DNA from: Frateuria_A sp051900425
Lineage (GTDB): Bacteria; Pseudomonadota; Gammaproteobacteria; Xanthomonadales; Rhodanobacteraceae
Length of the DNA: 64,000 bases
Assembly: GCF_051900425.1 (NCBI RefSeq)
Contig: NZ_JBHZGK010000013.1
Location: forward strand, 1 to 64,000
Direction: 5' to 3'
Below, in pieces: positions 29,136 through 36,956 of this stretch (within the stretch, counting starts at the first letter, position 1; each line of letters begins with the position of its first letter). The notes under the pieces were generated by a model. That model made no database searches. It saw nothing but the letters and a program-made list of their open reading frames with translations, and had not been told where the DNA came from. The position numbers were made by a program, and so were the translations under genes.

Positions 29136-29581
29136 GCACGTCTTTCGAACAACCGCAAAACTTCGAGAACCGGCCGGCGCTGCGCGCGGTCCCCTCGCGC
29201 GAGGACGACAACTCGATCGGCGGCCTGCTCAAGCAGCTCGCGCGCGAGATCCCGGCGCTGTTTACCAAGGAACTGGCGCTGGCCAAGGCCGAGATGCGCG
29301 AGAACCTGCGCGCGACCAAGGCGGGCGTGGCGGCGGTGGCGACCGGCGGCGCCGTGATGCTGGCCGGACTGGTCATCCTGCTGATGGCCGGCGTGTACGG
29401 ACTGAGCACCGTGCTGGCGCCGTGGCTGTCCGCACTGATCGTCGGCGCGGCGGCCCTCGTCGTGGGCTGGGTCATGGTCACGGCCGGCAAGAAGCAGTTC
29501 GAGCCCGGCGCGCTCAAGCCCGATCACACCATCCACTCGTTGCAGAAGGATGCCGATGCCATCCGTGGGAGGACGCCATGA
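29132..29581 (+). CDS. phage-holin-superfamily III membrane protein (YqjE-like)
   Basis: 149 residues. A cytosolic lead (about 1-65, with LLKQLAREIPALFTKELALAKAEMRENLRATKAGV) precedes two transmembrane helices (VATGGAVMLAGLVILLMAGVY and LSALIVGAAALVVGWVMV). This is the Phage_holin_3_6/DUF1469 pattern of E. coli YqjE. Despite the family name there is no phage context. It is overlapped by ATGA junctions at both ends, the middle gene of a coupled trio. Confidence 0.85.
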   Translation: MSTSFEQPQNFENRPALRAVPSREDDNSIGGLLKQLAREIPALFTKELALAKAEMRENLRATKAGVAAVATGGAVMLAGLVILLMAGVYGLSTVLAPWLSALIVGAAALVVGWVMVTAGKKQFEPGALKPDHTIHSLQKDADAIRGRTP

Positions 29582-30297
29582 GCACCGCAGAACGGATCGA
29601 CGCCGAATCGCACAAGGACCCAGCGCGCCTGGAGCGCGAGATCGACCAGCAGCGCGCGGACATCAACCACATCGTCGATGCGCTGGAGAACAAGCTCTCG
29701 CCCGGCCAGCTGTTCGACCGGATGGTGCACTTCGGCAAGGGCACCGGCAGCGAGTTCGCGCAGAACATCGGCAATGCGGTGAAGGCCAATCCGGTGCCCG
29801 CGCTGCTGACCACCGTCGGGCTGGTGTGGCTGTATGCCAGCCGCAACGAGCCGGCACCGCTGCGCAGCCCCTATGCGGGCACCGGCACCGACGACGGGAC
29901 CGGCATCATGGACCGCGCGCGGGAGATGGGCAGCGACGTGTCCGACACGGTGTCTAGCACGTGGAACCAGGCCAGGTCGCGCGTGGCCGACACCACCGCG
30001 CGGATGGCCGACACGGCCCATGGCGCGCGCGACACGCTGATGCACCAGAAGGACCGCGCCGTGCAGGGCTACAACACCCTGCTGCACGAAAACCCGCTGG
30101 CGCTCGGTGCCATCGGCGTCGCCATCGGCGCGCTGCTCGGTGCGGCGCTGCCCACCACCGAGCCGGAGAACCGGCTGATGGGCGAGGCCAGCGATCATCT
30201 TGCCGACAAGGCGAAGGAAGCCGTGCAGACCGGCGCCGACAAGGCGCGCGACGTCATGCACGACATGGGCGAACCGAAGGACAACGTGCGGCACTGA
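29578..30297 (+). CDS. DUF3618 family protein
   Basis: 239 residues. The N-terminus DPARLEREIDQQRADINHIVDALENKLSPGQL is the DUF3618 signature. It is followed by a short membrane segment (VPALLTTVGLVWLYAS), a long helical stretch resembling LEA-type amphipathic repeats (ADTTARMADTAHGARDTLMHQKDRAVQGY) and a second hydrophobic segment (LALGAIGVAIGALLGAAL). The C-terminal tail is again helical. The family commonly follows holin-like YqjE genes. The function is unknown; an envelope-stress role is inferred only from context. Confidence 0.82.
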   Translation: MSTAERIDAESHKDPARLEREIDQQRADINHIVDALENKLSPGQLFDRMVHFGKGTGSEFAQNIGNAVKANPVPALLTTVGLVWLYASRNEPAPLRSPYAGTGTDDGTGIMDRAREMGSDVSDTVSSTWNQARSRVADTTARMADTAHGARDTLMHQKDRAVQGYNTLLHENPLALGAIGVAIGALLGAALPTTEPENRLMGEASDHLADKAKEAVQTGADKARDVMHDMGEPKDNVRH

Positions 30298-30430
30298 GCG
30301 TGACGGGCGGAGCCGCTGCACCCGGCTCCGCCCGGGCCCTCACCCGCCTGTCGGTTCGCCCTCTCGCAGGGAAAGGCACTGGTGCCCGGGACCTGAGGCA
30401 GGTACTCGCCTTTCGCCCTGCGCGGCGTGC

Positions 30431-31591
30431 TCAGCGCGAACGAGGTCGAGCCGAAGCGCCGCGCGCATGGTCCTTCCCCGACGGCGCCTCCTGCAGCCCC
30501 CGCCAGATCGCGTCGACCAGTTGCCCGTCCGGATCGTGCTTCTGCTCCCAGTACATCAACCCGCCAAGCCCATGGGACTTGACGTATGCGGTCTTCGCGG
30601 CGATCGACTGCGGATCGTCATACGTGATGAACACATGCCGGCTCCGGTTCCACAGCCAGGGCGCCATGGCCTGTGCGTCCCAGTGGCGCGCGAAACCGTC
30701 CTGGCCGATGTATGACCGCGCCAGTTCCGGCCAGGGGTGTTCGCCCTGGTAATGGCCATAGGGCTGGTACAGCCCTTCGTGGTCGCCACCCACGTCGGCG
30801 AACTCGCGTCCGTAGAAGGCGACGCCGGGCAGCAGTTTGCGGGGCGGCACGCCGGCAGCGAGGAACTGGCGCACCGCACCGTCGGCCGTGCGTGCGCCAG
30901 CCGGCGCCAGGCGCGAGCGGTACAGCCCCGCGTGGTGCCCGGTCGTCGGCGTCATCCGGTTGACGAAGTCGTAGGTCATCAGGTTGAACCAATCGACCAG
31001 GGGCGCGACCGCGGCGATGTCGATGCCGTCGACAAACGGCCCGTCCGCGACCGCGATGCTGAGGGCGTAATGCCGCCCCTTGCCCGCCTGCCGGTCGAGC
31101 GCCTGGCGCAGCGCTTTCAGCAACAGGGTGAAGTGGGCGCGGTCGTCGGGACGGGACGCGATGCCCGAGTCCCCATGGCCGGGGTATTCCCAGTCCACGT
31201 CCAGCCCGTCGGCTCCCTGCGCAGCAACCAGGGCCGCCGCGCTCCGGGCGAACGCCTGCCGGCCTTCAGCCGTCGCGGCCGCCTCGGAGAAGCCGCCTGC
31301 GCCCCAACCGCCTACGGCGATGGTCACCTTGAGCGAAGGCTTGATGCGCTTGAGCGCAAGCAACCGGCGCAGGCGCTCGGCCGCGTCGCCATCGAGCACC
31401 ACGCGTCCTTGTTCGACGTGGGCGAAGGCGAAGATCAGCGTATCGATGCGCTCGAGCGTGCGCGCCTGCGTGGCGTTCCAGTCGGTGGCATAGCCGACCA
31501 CGCGGTAGCGGGCTGCCTGTGCCGCGCCGGCGAGCATGGCCAGCGCGCAGGTCAAAACGATGAGGGCGAACCCCGATAAGCGCAGGCGCAT
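30431..31591 (-). CDS. secreted glycoside hydrolase family 18 chitinase
   Basis: 386 residues with a signal peptide (MRLRLSGFALIVLTCALAMLAGAAQA). The GH18 barrel is complete: RVVGYATDW, IDTLIFAFAHV, LKVTIAVGGWGAGGFSE, and the catalytic motif DGLDVDWEYPG (DxxDxDxE, Glu as acid) at about residue 140. FNLMTYDFVNRM, LPGVAFYGREFADV and LGGLMYWEQKHD follow. It should hydrolyse chitin or chitodextrins outside the inner membrane. No chitin-binding domain is present. The start at 31591 is set by the signal peptide. The 131 bases before the DUF3618 gene end hold nothing notable. Confidence 0.93.
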   Translation of the reverse strand: MRLRLSGFALIVLTCALAMLAGAAQAARYRVVGYATDWNATQARTLERIDTLIFAFAHVEQGRVVLDGDAAERLRRLLALKRIKPSLKVTIAVGGWGAGGFSEAAATAEGRQAFARSAAALVAAQGADGLDVDWEYPGHGDSGIASRPDDRAHFTLLLKALRQALDRQAGKGRHYALSIAVADGPFVDGIDIAAVAPLVDWFNLMTYDFVNRMTPTTGHHAGLYRSRLAPAGARTADGAVRQFLAAGVPPRKLLPGVAFYGREFADVGGDHEGLYQPYGHYQGEHPWPELARSYIGQDGFARHWDAQAMAPWLWNRSRHVFITYDDPQSIAAKTAYVKSHGLGGLMYWEQKHDPDGQLVDAIWRGLQEAPSGKDHARGASARPRSR

Positions 31592-31653
31592 GGGTACCGA
31601 TCTCCGGGGGGACGTGGAAGTTCCTGACGAGTTCGTGAGCCGACGTGAAAGAT

Positions 31654-32106
31654 CTAGCTGGAATGGTCCAGGATGATCTTCCAGCCCGCGGCCGTCTTCT
31701 GCCACAGGAGCGAATAGACGCCGTCGTCCTGCGCCACCTCGCCATGTTCGTTGCGGTCGAGATGGAAGCGCCCGGTGACCACGGCGTAACGCACCTCGCC
31801 CTGTGCACAGGGCAGCAGCCGCACGTCCACATCCGAGAAGGTCAACCGGCCCATCTGGGCCTCGTTCGCGTAGTGCTTGCGGTAGCTCGCCAGGATCGCC
31901 TGGTAACCCTTGCGCACCGTGCTGCCCACGAACGTGGTGTCGGGCGCGTCCTTGTAGCCATGCATGAACGTGTCCACGTCACCGTGGTTCCACGCGGCCT
32001 GCTGGTCGGCCAGCACCTGGCGAATGGCCGCGGCATCGTCGGTGGCGGCCATCGCGGGTGAGGTGACGACCAACGAGAGGAGGACTACCCAGCGTGACAG
32101 TTTCAT
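31654..32106 (-). CDS. secreted NTF2-like protein (DUF4440/SnoaL type)
   Basis: 150 residues with a signal peptide (MKLSRWVVLLSLVVTSPAMA). The mature domain DDAAAIRQVLADQQAAWNHGDVDTFMHGYKDAPDTTFVGSTVRKGYQAILASYRKHYA has the cone-shaped NTF2 pattern (AW..GD...F...Y) of DUF4440 proteins, and it ends GWKIILDHSS. Such domains bind small ligands or act as enzymes, so no activity can be assigned. It lies 62 bases upstream of the chitinase gene on the same strand and may be co-transcribed. Confidence 0.85.
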   Translation of the reverse strand: MKLSRWVVLLSLVVTSPAMAATDDAAAIRQVLADQQAAWNHGDVDTFMHGYKDAPDTTFVGSTVRKGYQAILASYRKHYANEAQMGRLTFSDVDVRLLPCAQGEVRYAVVTGRFHLDRNEHGEVAQDDGVYSLLWQKTAAGWKIILDHSS

Positions 32107-32139
32107 CGCGTGCTCCGTGGTGGCGAAGATCCTCGCAGC

Positions 32140-33000
32140 TTAATCGTTGCGGGGCCCCGCGGCCTGGAAGACCGCCACCCGGTCCGCCCTCAGCGGTTCG
32201 TCCGTGCACAGCCAGGTTTCACCCGCGACGAGGCGTGTGCAGGGGCCGAAGGTACACACCTTGATCGGGCGTCGCGTGCCTTCGTCACGCAGCGCATCCA
32301 GCACCGTGCGAAGCACCGATCCCACGAACGGGGTATAGAGGAAGAACACCGTGCCGCCGGACAGGTCCGCATCGCGCGCGTCCTGCCCGCGGAACTCGAC
32401 GTCGTGAAGCCCCAGCGCACGCGCTGTGCGCCGCGCCACCTGGACATGCGACGGCTGCCACTCCACGCCTACGGCACGGGCACCGGTGCAGATCGAGGCC
32501 AGCATCGGCACGTGCCCTAGCCCCGAACCCAGGTCGACCAGGACGTCGCGCGGACCGAGGCGGCTGCGCGCGAGCATGTCCAGCGCGTGGCGCGCGGGCG
32601 TCGGCTGGTAGAACACCATCTCCGGTTCCAGCGGGCGCGATGCGGCGCCCGGGTCCGCCAACCGCAGGATGCCCGCCAGCAGTTCGTCGAGTGCGTCGTA
32701 GTGCTCGCCCTCGATCGGGCCCCGGCTTTCCTGTTGCCAGCGCCGGAAGAGCGCGGGGCCATGCCCGCCGCGAATGGCCGCACGCAGGCGCCGGCCGAGC
32801 GTGGCATCGGCCCGCTCCAGTCGTGCGCGCAGCGCCTGCGCGCGGTCGGCGACGCCACCTGCGTCAGCCCACGAGAGAACGGGCGAGAGGCTGTCGAGCC
32901 AGTCCAGGGCTTCGGCGCGCGAGCGCCAGCGATCCGCGGCCTCGAGCGTGCCATCGCGGGCCAGGGCATCGAGCCTGTCATGGAGGCGGTTGGCAATCAT
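32140..33000 (-). CDS. class I SAM-dependent methyltransferase-like protein
   Basis: 286 residues. A helical N-terminal region (about 1-125) precedes a Rossmann-like domain with VLVDLGSGLGHVPMLASICTG (SAM motif I, about 148-168), AVGVEWQPSHVQVARRTA and GTVFFLYTPFVGSVLRTVLDAL. The pattern of motif I followed by a VGVE acidic residue resembles the histone-methyltransferase DOT1-like group of bacterial proteins more than small-molecule enzymes. The substrate is unknown. It is 33 bases upstream of the NTF2-like gene, same strand. Confidence 0.78.
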   Translation of the reverse strand: MIANRLHDRLDALARDGTLEAADRWRSRAEALDWLDSLSPVLSWADAGGVADRAQALRARLERADATLGRRLRAAIRGGHGPALFRRWQQESRGPIEGEHYDALDELLAGILRLADPGAASRPLEPEMVFYQPTPARHALDMLARSRLGPRDVLVDLGSGLGHVPMLASICTGARAVGVEWQPSHVQVARRTARALGLHDVEFRGQDARDADLSGGTVFFLYTPFVGSVLRTVLDALRDEGTRRPIKVCTFGPCTRLVAGETWLCTDEPLRADRVAVFQAAGPRND

Positions 33001-33061
33001 GGCCCCAGCATGGCAGCGGACGCGATGCGCCGCGAGGCCGGGCGCGCCCCGGAAACCCTGT

Positions 33062-33571
33062 CTAGCCGGCCAAGCGAAGAAGCACCACCCAGGCCTCGCC
33101 CGCCAGGTACAGGCCCAGCCCGAACACCAGATGGGTCACCAGGCTGCGCCGCCGGGCCACGCCGGGGCGCGGCGTGCGCGACGCGCCGATACCCGCACCG
33201 AGCGCCGGCTGCAGCACCAGGAAGGGCGCCAGCACGCTGACCAGCCCCACCGCCAGCGCGGGACCGGGCGTCGGTGCGTGCGCCCACTCGACGCCGGCCA
33301 CCGCGAGCAGCATGGCGGCGATGCCGATCCCGATCGCGTAGTGCGCCGCCCAGCCGATCGCGCGCTCGCCCGCCACGCGCGGTGCAGCCTTGATCGCTTC
33401 ATGGCGCAGGCGTCCGCGGACCAGATGGCCGAGCCAGCGACCGACCATCGCATAGTCGAGCACCGGCACGCCGAAGAGGCGCTTCTGGCCCAGCCACCAG
33501 GCGTCCATGACGAGGGTGGCGCCGATGCCGACGACGCCGGCGTGGAAAAGGAAGTGCGCAAGTTCAGCCAT
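33062..33571 (-). CDS. DUF2938 family membrane protein
   Basis: 169 residues with four hydrophobic segments. The family pattern is clear: GVVGIGATLVMDAWWLGQKRLFGVPVLDYAMVGRWLGHLVRG, then GERAIGWAAHYAIGIGIAAMLL and a C-terminal pair of helices. The function is unknown. The gene is divergent from a MerR regulator, and the 96-bp gap holds a MerR-type promoter reading into it, so it is very probably the regulated target. Confidence 0.85.
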   Translation of the reverse strand: MAELAHFLFHAGVVGIGATLVMDAWWLGQKRLFGVPVLDYAMVGRWLGHLVRGRLRHEAIKAAPRVAGERAIGWAAHYAIGIGIAAMLLAVAGVEWAHAPTPGPALAVGLVSVLAPFLVLQPALGAGIGASRTPRPGVARRRSLVTHLVFGLGLYLAGEAWVVLLRLAG

Positions 33572-33634
33572 GGCCGGGCCCCGGCAGGTGCTGTTGCGTC
33601 GTCATCTGGCTTGTCTCCCGATCGCGATTGGGAG

Positions 33635-33665
33635 AGCCTACGAACTCAAGTCCGCTTGAGGTCAA
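33635..33665 (-). promoter_or_regulatory. MerR-type promoter/operator with 19-bp spacer
   Basis: Read on the minus strand: -35 TTGACC (33665-33660), a 19-bp spacer and -10 TAGGCT (33640-33635). Within the spacer lies the perfect dyad CTCAAG-N4-CTTGAG (33645-33660). The 19-bp spacing with a centred dyad is the classic MerR-family design. The half-sites equal those of the E. coli soxS SoxR box. The dyad also overlaps the GAGG ribosome site of the divergent merR gene, suggesting autoregulation. Confidence 0.8.
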
Positions 33666-33667
33666 GC

Positions 33668-34114
33668 ATGAAACTGCTCGATATCGCGGAGGTCGCCCGG
33701 CGCACCGGCCTGCCGCCTTCCACGTTGCGCTTCTACGAGGAGAAGGGGCTGATCGCCTCGGTCGGCCGGCACGGCCTGCGGCGCCTGTTCGGGCCCGACG
33801 TGCTGGAACGGCTGGCGCTGGTCACGCTGGGGCGTAGCGCCGGCTTCGCGCTGGACGACCTGGCCGGACTCTTCGAATCCGGCGACAAGCCGCGCATCGA
33901 CCGCCAGCAGCTCGCGGCACGGGCCGACGAGCTGGACCGGACCATCCGGCAGCTCGCCGCGGTGCGCGAGGGCCTTCGCCACGCGGCGACCTGCCCCGCA
34001 CCGAGCCATCTCGAATGCCCCAGGTTCCAGCGCCTGTTGCGCGTCGCCACGGCCAACCAGGTGCGTCGCCCGTCCAAGGCGCCGCCCCGCCGCAAGGCGC
34101 CACCGCGTCAGTGA
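33668..34114 (+). CDS. MerR-family transcriptional regulator
   Basis: 148 residues. The winged-helix DNA-binding domain fills residues 1-70 (LDIAEVARRTGLPPSTLRFYEEKGLIASVGR...RRLFGPDVLERLALVTLGRSAGFALDDLAGLF), followed by the dimerisation helix (about 75-105). The effector region has two cysteines, Cys109 and Cys117 (ATCPAPSHLECPRF), and a basic Pro/Lys/Arg tail. It lacks the four-cysteine iron-sulfur motif of SoxR, so it probably senses another signal through the Cys pair. GAGG lies 6 bases before the start. It is divergent from the DUF2938 gene and should twist the shared promoter when activated. Confidence 0.92.
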   Translation: MKLLDIAEVARRTGLPPSTLRFYEEKGLIASVGRHGLRRLFGPDVLERLALVTLGRSAGFALDDLAGLFESGDKPRIDRQQLAARADELDRTIRQLAAVREGLRHAATCPAPSHLECPRFQRLLRVATANQVRRPSKAPPRRKAPPRQ

Positions 34115-34205
34115 CGCGCGCTTGATCGGCCGGTAACACGCGCGGGCACAGGATGCCGCCGGGAAAACCGGGCTGGCCGAGCTGTCCACCTGCGGGAGGC
34201 CCCTC

Positions 34206-34760
34206 ATGCCTGCCTCGATCGCTCCACTTGTTCTTGCCGCGACCCTGTTCGCCATACCCATGGCGCAGGCCGACAACCCCAAACAACCGTCCGATGCCCA
34301 GCTCATCGCCAGTGCCATGCGCGCGGCGCCCGCCGGTGTCGGTCGCCACGCCACCGTCATGGCGATGCAGCCGGACGGCACCATGCGCACGCTGCGCCAG
34401 GGCAGCAACGGCTTCACCTGTATCCCCGACGCGCCGGCCACGCCCGGGCCGGACCCGATGTGCGCGGACAAGGCGGCCATGGGCTGGGTGCACGCGTGGC
34501 TGACCCACGCCACGCCGCCGGCCGGCAAGGTCGGCCTGATGTACATGCTCGAAGGCGGCACCGACGCCAGCAACACCGATCCCTACGCGAGCAAGCCGCA
34601 GGGCAAGCACTGGATCAAGACCGGCCCGCACGTGATGGTGGTCGGCGCCGACCCGGCCTTCTACGACCAGTACCCGAAAGCGGTGGATCCCGATACGGAC
34701 GCGCCCTACGTGATGTGGGCCGACACGCCCTACCGGCACCTGATGGCACCGATCCGTTGA
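34206..34760 (+). CDS. secreted protein of unknown function
   Basis: 184 residues. A signal peptide (MPASIAPLVLAATLFAIPMAQA) is followed by a compact domain: IASAMRAAPAGVGRHATVMAMQPDGTMRTLRQGSNGFTCIPD, MCADKAAMGWVHAWL, GLMYMLEGGTDASNTDPYA and TGPHVMVVGADPAFYDQYP. Two cysteines could form a disulfide. Similar proteins occur widely in Proteobacteria as hypotheticals; I know no function. GGGAGG lies about 8 bases upstream. It ends just before an inverted repeat that probably stops transcription. Confidence 0.8.
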   Translation: MPASIAPLVLAATLFAIPMAQADNPKQPSDAQLIASAMRAAPAGVGRHATVMAMQPDGTMRTLRQGSNGFTCIPDAPATPGPDPMCADKAAMGWVHAWLTHATPPAGKVGLMYMLEGGTDASNTDPYASKPQGKHWIKTGPHVMVVGADPAFYDQYPKAVDPDTDAPYVMWADTPYRHLMAPIR

Positions 34761-34767
34761 CGCGCGA

Positions 34768-34843
34768 GCCCGTAGGGTGGGCTTCAGCCCACCGTGGGAG
34801 TACGGGCAAGGACGGAAGGTGGGCTGAAGCCCACCCTACGGGC
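34768..34843. repeat. inverted pair of GTAGGGTGGGC-type REP elements
   Basis: A perfect 26-bp inverted repeat: 34768-34793 (GCCCGTAGGGTGGGC then TTCAGCCCACC) and 34818-34843 (its complement). Each arm is itself palindromic (GGTGGGCT/AGCCCACC). The pair sits between convergent genes and could act as a bidirectional terminator or mRNA stabiliser. It belongs to a different REP family from the GTAGGAGCGC copies. Confidence 0.92.
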
Positions 34844-34854
34844 TGCGGGCACGG

Positions 34855-36303
34855 TTACAACTGGGAGGCGAATTCGGCCCAGAAGCGGTCGGTGACCTGC
34901 TGCGTCCACGGCCGCTGCTGCAGCTGGGCGATCGTCACCGGCTCGGACACCGCAAGGTCGCGATCGAACACGTCCGCCATCTTGCGCGCGAACGCGCCGT
35001 CGTAGATCGCGATGTTGGCTTCGTCGTTGAGGTGGAACGAGCGGCTGTCGAAATTGGCCGAGCCGGCAAGGGTCAGGTAATCGTCCACCACCATCAGCTT
35101 GTTGTGGAACAGCGACGGCGCGTAGCGCGCGATCTGCGCACCCGCTGCAAGGAAGTCGGCCCAGTAGGTGCGCGAGGCATCGCCGACCATGTGGCCATCG
35201 ACATGGTCGCCCTCGACGATGATGCGCACGCGCACCCCGCGTGCCAGCGCATGGAGCAGCGCCTGCCGGACCGCCGCGTCCGGCACGAAGTAGGACGCCT
35301 CCAGGTCGATCGAGCGCCGTGACCCGGCAATCGCCAGCAGGAACATCCGCTGCGAGTTGTACTCGCCCACGCGGTCCGTGCTGGCGATCACCTGCACCGG
35401 CAGCGAGCCCGGCGCCGCGGAAGGTGACGCCTCAGGCGGCGGCAGGCGCTGGCCGCCGGTGGCCAGCCAGTGTTCCTCGAACACGCCGCGCATCCGCGCC
35501 ACGGCCGGGCCCTGCAGGCGGAACATCATGTCGCGCTTCTGCCGGCCGTTGCTGGCATTGCCCAGCCAGGCGTCGTCGATGCCCATGCCGCCGGTCCAGG
35601 CCACGCGGTCGTCGACCACCATCAGCTTGCGGTGGGTGCGCTTGTTGAGGCTCGCCAGCTGGTCCAGCCGGATCGGACGATAGAAATGGAAATCGACGCC
35701 CGCGGCGCGCAGCCGCTCGGCATCGGCGACGTTGCCGCGCGAACCCATCCAGTCGATGACCACGCGCACCTTCACGCCCGCGCGTGCACGCTCGGACAGC
35801 GCCGCGACGAACACGTCCGCGATGTGTCCCCGACGCAGGATGTAGCTCTCCAGCTCGATGCTTTTCCGCGCCGAGCGGATGTCGGCCAGCATGGCCGGGA
35901 AGTAGGCATCGCCGTTCTGCAGGTCCACCGCCGCATTGCCCTGCGTGACGGGACTACCGAGCAGGGCTTCCGCCCGCTGCCGGAACGCCGGACTGTCGAC
36001 CGGCGCCACGTGCGCCGGTGCCTGCGCCAGCCCCGGCCCCTCGGGCAGCACGTTGGCCGCGGTCAGGCCCGCCAGACCGACCGAGCCGGCAGCGACCAGC
36101 AACAGGCCGACCCTGCGCCAGGTCCTGCGCAGATGCGCGCCGACCCGCCGCACGCCCCATCGGCCGAAGGCGTTGCCGGTCGGGCCGAGTGCGCCGGGGA
36201 TGGGGTGGCCGGGACCATGGCACGTGTGCGCGTTGCGCACGTCGGTTGTTGCACGCGCGGATGACCGGCTGGCGGCCGACGGCGCGCGGGGGAATGACTG
36301 CAT
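34855..36303 (-). CDS. phospholipase D/cardiolipin synthase-like protein
   Basis: 482 residues. A long basic N-terminus (about 1-60) with one membrane segment (VGLLLVAAGSVGLAGLTAANVL) precedes two PLD domains. Domain one has ELESYILRRG and the HKD motif NKRTHRKLMVVDDRVAWTGG. Domain two has DLEASYFVPD and LFHNKLMVVDDYLTLAGSANFDSRSFHLNDE. Two intact HxK(x)4D motifs fit a cardiolipin synthase, which joins two phosphatidylglycerols, although the two-helix N-terminus of ClsA is missing, so a ClsB/ClsC-like role is equally possible. The start at 36303 is the most upstream ATG; a shorter form starting near the membrane segment is possible. Confidence 0.87.
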   Translation of the reverse strand: MQSFPRAPSAASRSSARATTDVRNAHTCHGPGHPIPGALGPTGNAFGRWGVRRVGAHLRRTWRRVGLLLVAAGSVGLAGLTAANVLPEGPGLAQAPAHVAPVDSPAFRQRAEALLGSPVTQGNAAVDLQNGDAYFPAMLADIRSARKSIELESYILRRGHIADVFVAALSERARAGVKVRVVIDWMGSRGNVADAERLRAAGVDFHFYRPIRLDQLASLNKRTHRKLMVVDDRVAWTGGMGIDDAWLGNASNGRQKRDMMFRLQGPAVARMRGVFEEHWLATGGQRLPPPEASPSAAPGSLPVQVIASTDRVGEYNSQRMFLLAIAGSRRSIDLEASYFVPDAAVRQALLHALARGVRVRIIVEGDHVDGHMVGDASRTYWADFLAAGAQIARYAPSLFHNKLMVVDDYLTLAGSANFDSRSFHLNDEANIAIYDGAFARKMADVFDRDLAVSEPVTIAQLQQRPWTQQVTDRFWAEFASQL

Positions 36304-36401
36304 GCGTATTTTCTGGTCAAACTGTCACCGAATCATGGGGTTGTACCGATGAACCCCAAGCAAGCACGGCCATTGCACACCCGCCCGCCGCGGAGAGAGA
36401 C

Positions 36402-36866
36402 ATGCACGGCATTCCCACGCGCTGCACGCTCGTTTCGGTGATCCCCATCCGGGGCGGTGGCGACAACGCACGCACCCTGCTCCTGCATCGCGCAGAGGCC
36501 CACCTGCACGGGCTGTGGACCTACGCCGCCGGACACCTGGAGGCAGGCGAGAAAGCGTGGCAGGCCGCCGTGCGCGAGCTGGCCGAAGAGACCGGCCTGC
36601 GTCCGACGGCGCTCTATTCGGCCGACCAGTGCGAGACCTATTACGACGCGCGCGAGGAATGCATCGCGGTCGTGCCCGCGTTCGTCGCCTACGTGGAAGC
36701 CGACGCCATCGTGCGTCTCGACGACGAGCATGACGACCACGTCTGGCTGCCCTTCCCCGAGGCCATCGCGCGCCTTCCGTTCGGCGGCCAGCGCACGCTC
36801 TACGCGCACGTCCACCGGGAGTTCGTCCTGCGCCCGCCAGCGCCGGCGTTGCGGATGCCGCTCTAG
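36402..36866 (+). CDS. Nudix hydrolase
   Basis: 154 residues. The Nudix box GHLEAGEKAWQAAVRELAEETGL fits Gx5Ex7REUxEExGU exactly, at about residues 44-66. The N-terminal strand TLVSVIPIRGG and FVAYVEADAIVRLDDEHDDHVWLPF complete the fold. The enzyme hydrolyses a nucleoside diphosphate linked to some group X; relatives include dihydroneopterin triphosphatase-like enzymes, and the substrate is not clear. The start at 36402 has GGAGAGA 6 bases upstream. It is divergent from the phospholipase-D gene. Confidence 0.92.
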   Translation: MHGIPTRCTLVSVIPIRGGGDNARTLLLHRAEAHLHGLWTYAAGHLEAGEKAWQAAVRELAEETGLRPTALYSADQCETYYDAREECIAVVPAFVAYVEADAIVRLDDEHDDHVWLPFPEAIARLPFGGQRTLYAHVHREFVLRPPAPALRMPL

Positions 36867-36956
36867 TTGCCAGCGGGCGCCTGGGCGCCGGCACCACAGG
36901 CCGTTCACGCCCAGCAGGCAGCACGCGTCGTATCACGGGCCTGTCGAAATGAAGGC

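Noticed and set aside
29132..29581. Holin-family gene as evidence of a prophage
   Set aside because: It is a YqjE-type membrane protein in a housekeeping operon; no phage genes, integrase or attachment duplications are nearby.
33668..34114. MerR regulator as SoxR itself
   Set aside because: The operator resembles a SoxR box, but the protein lacks the CxxCxC...C iron-sulfur motif; only two cysteines are present.
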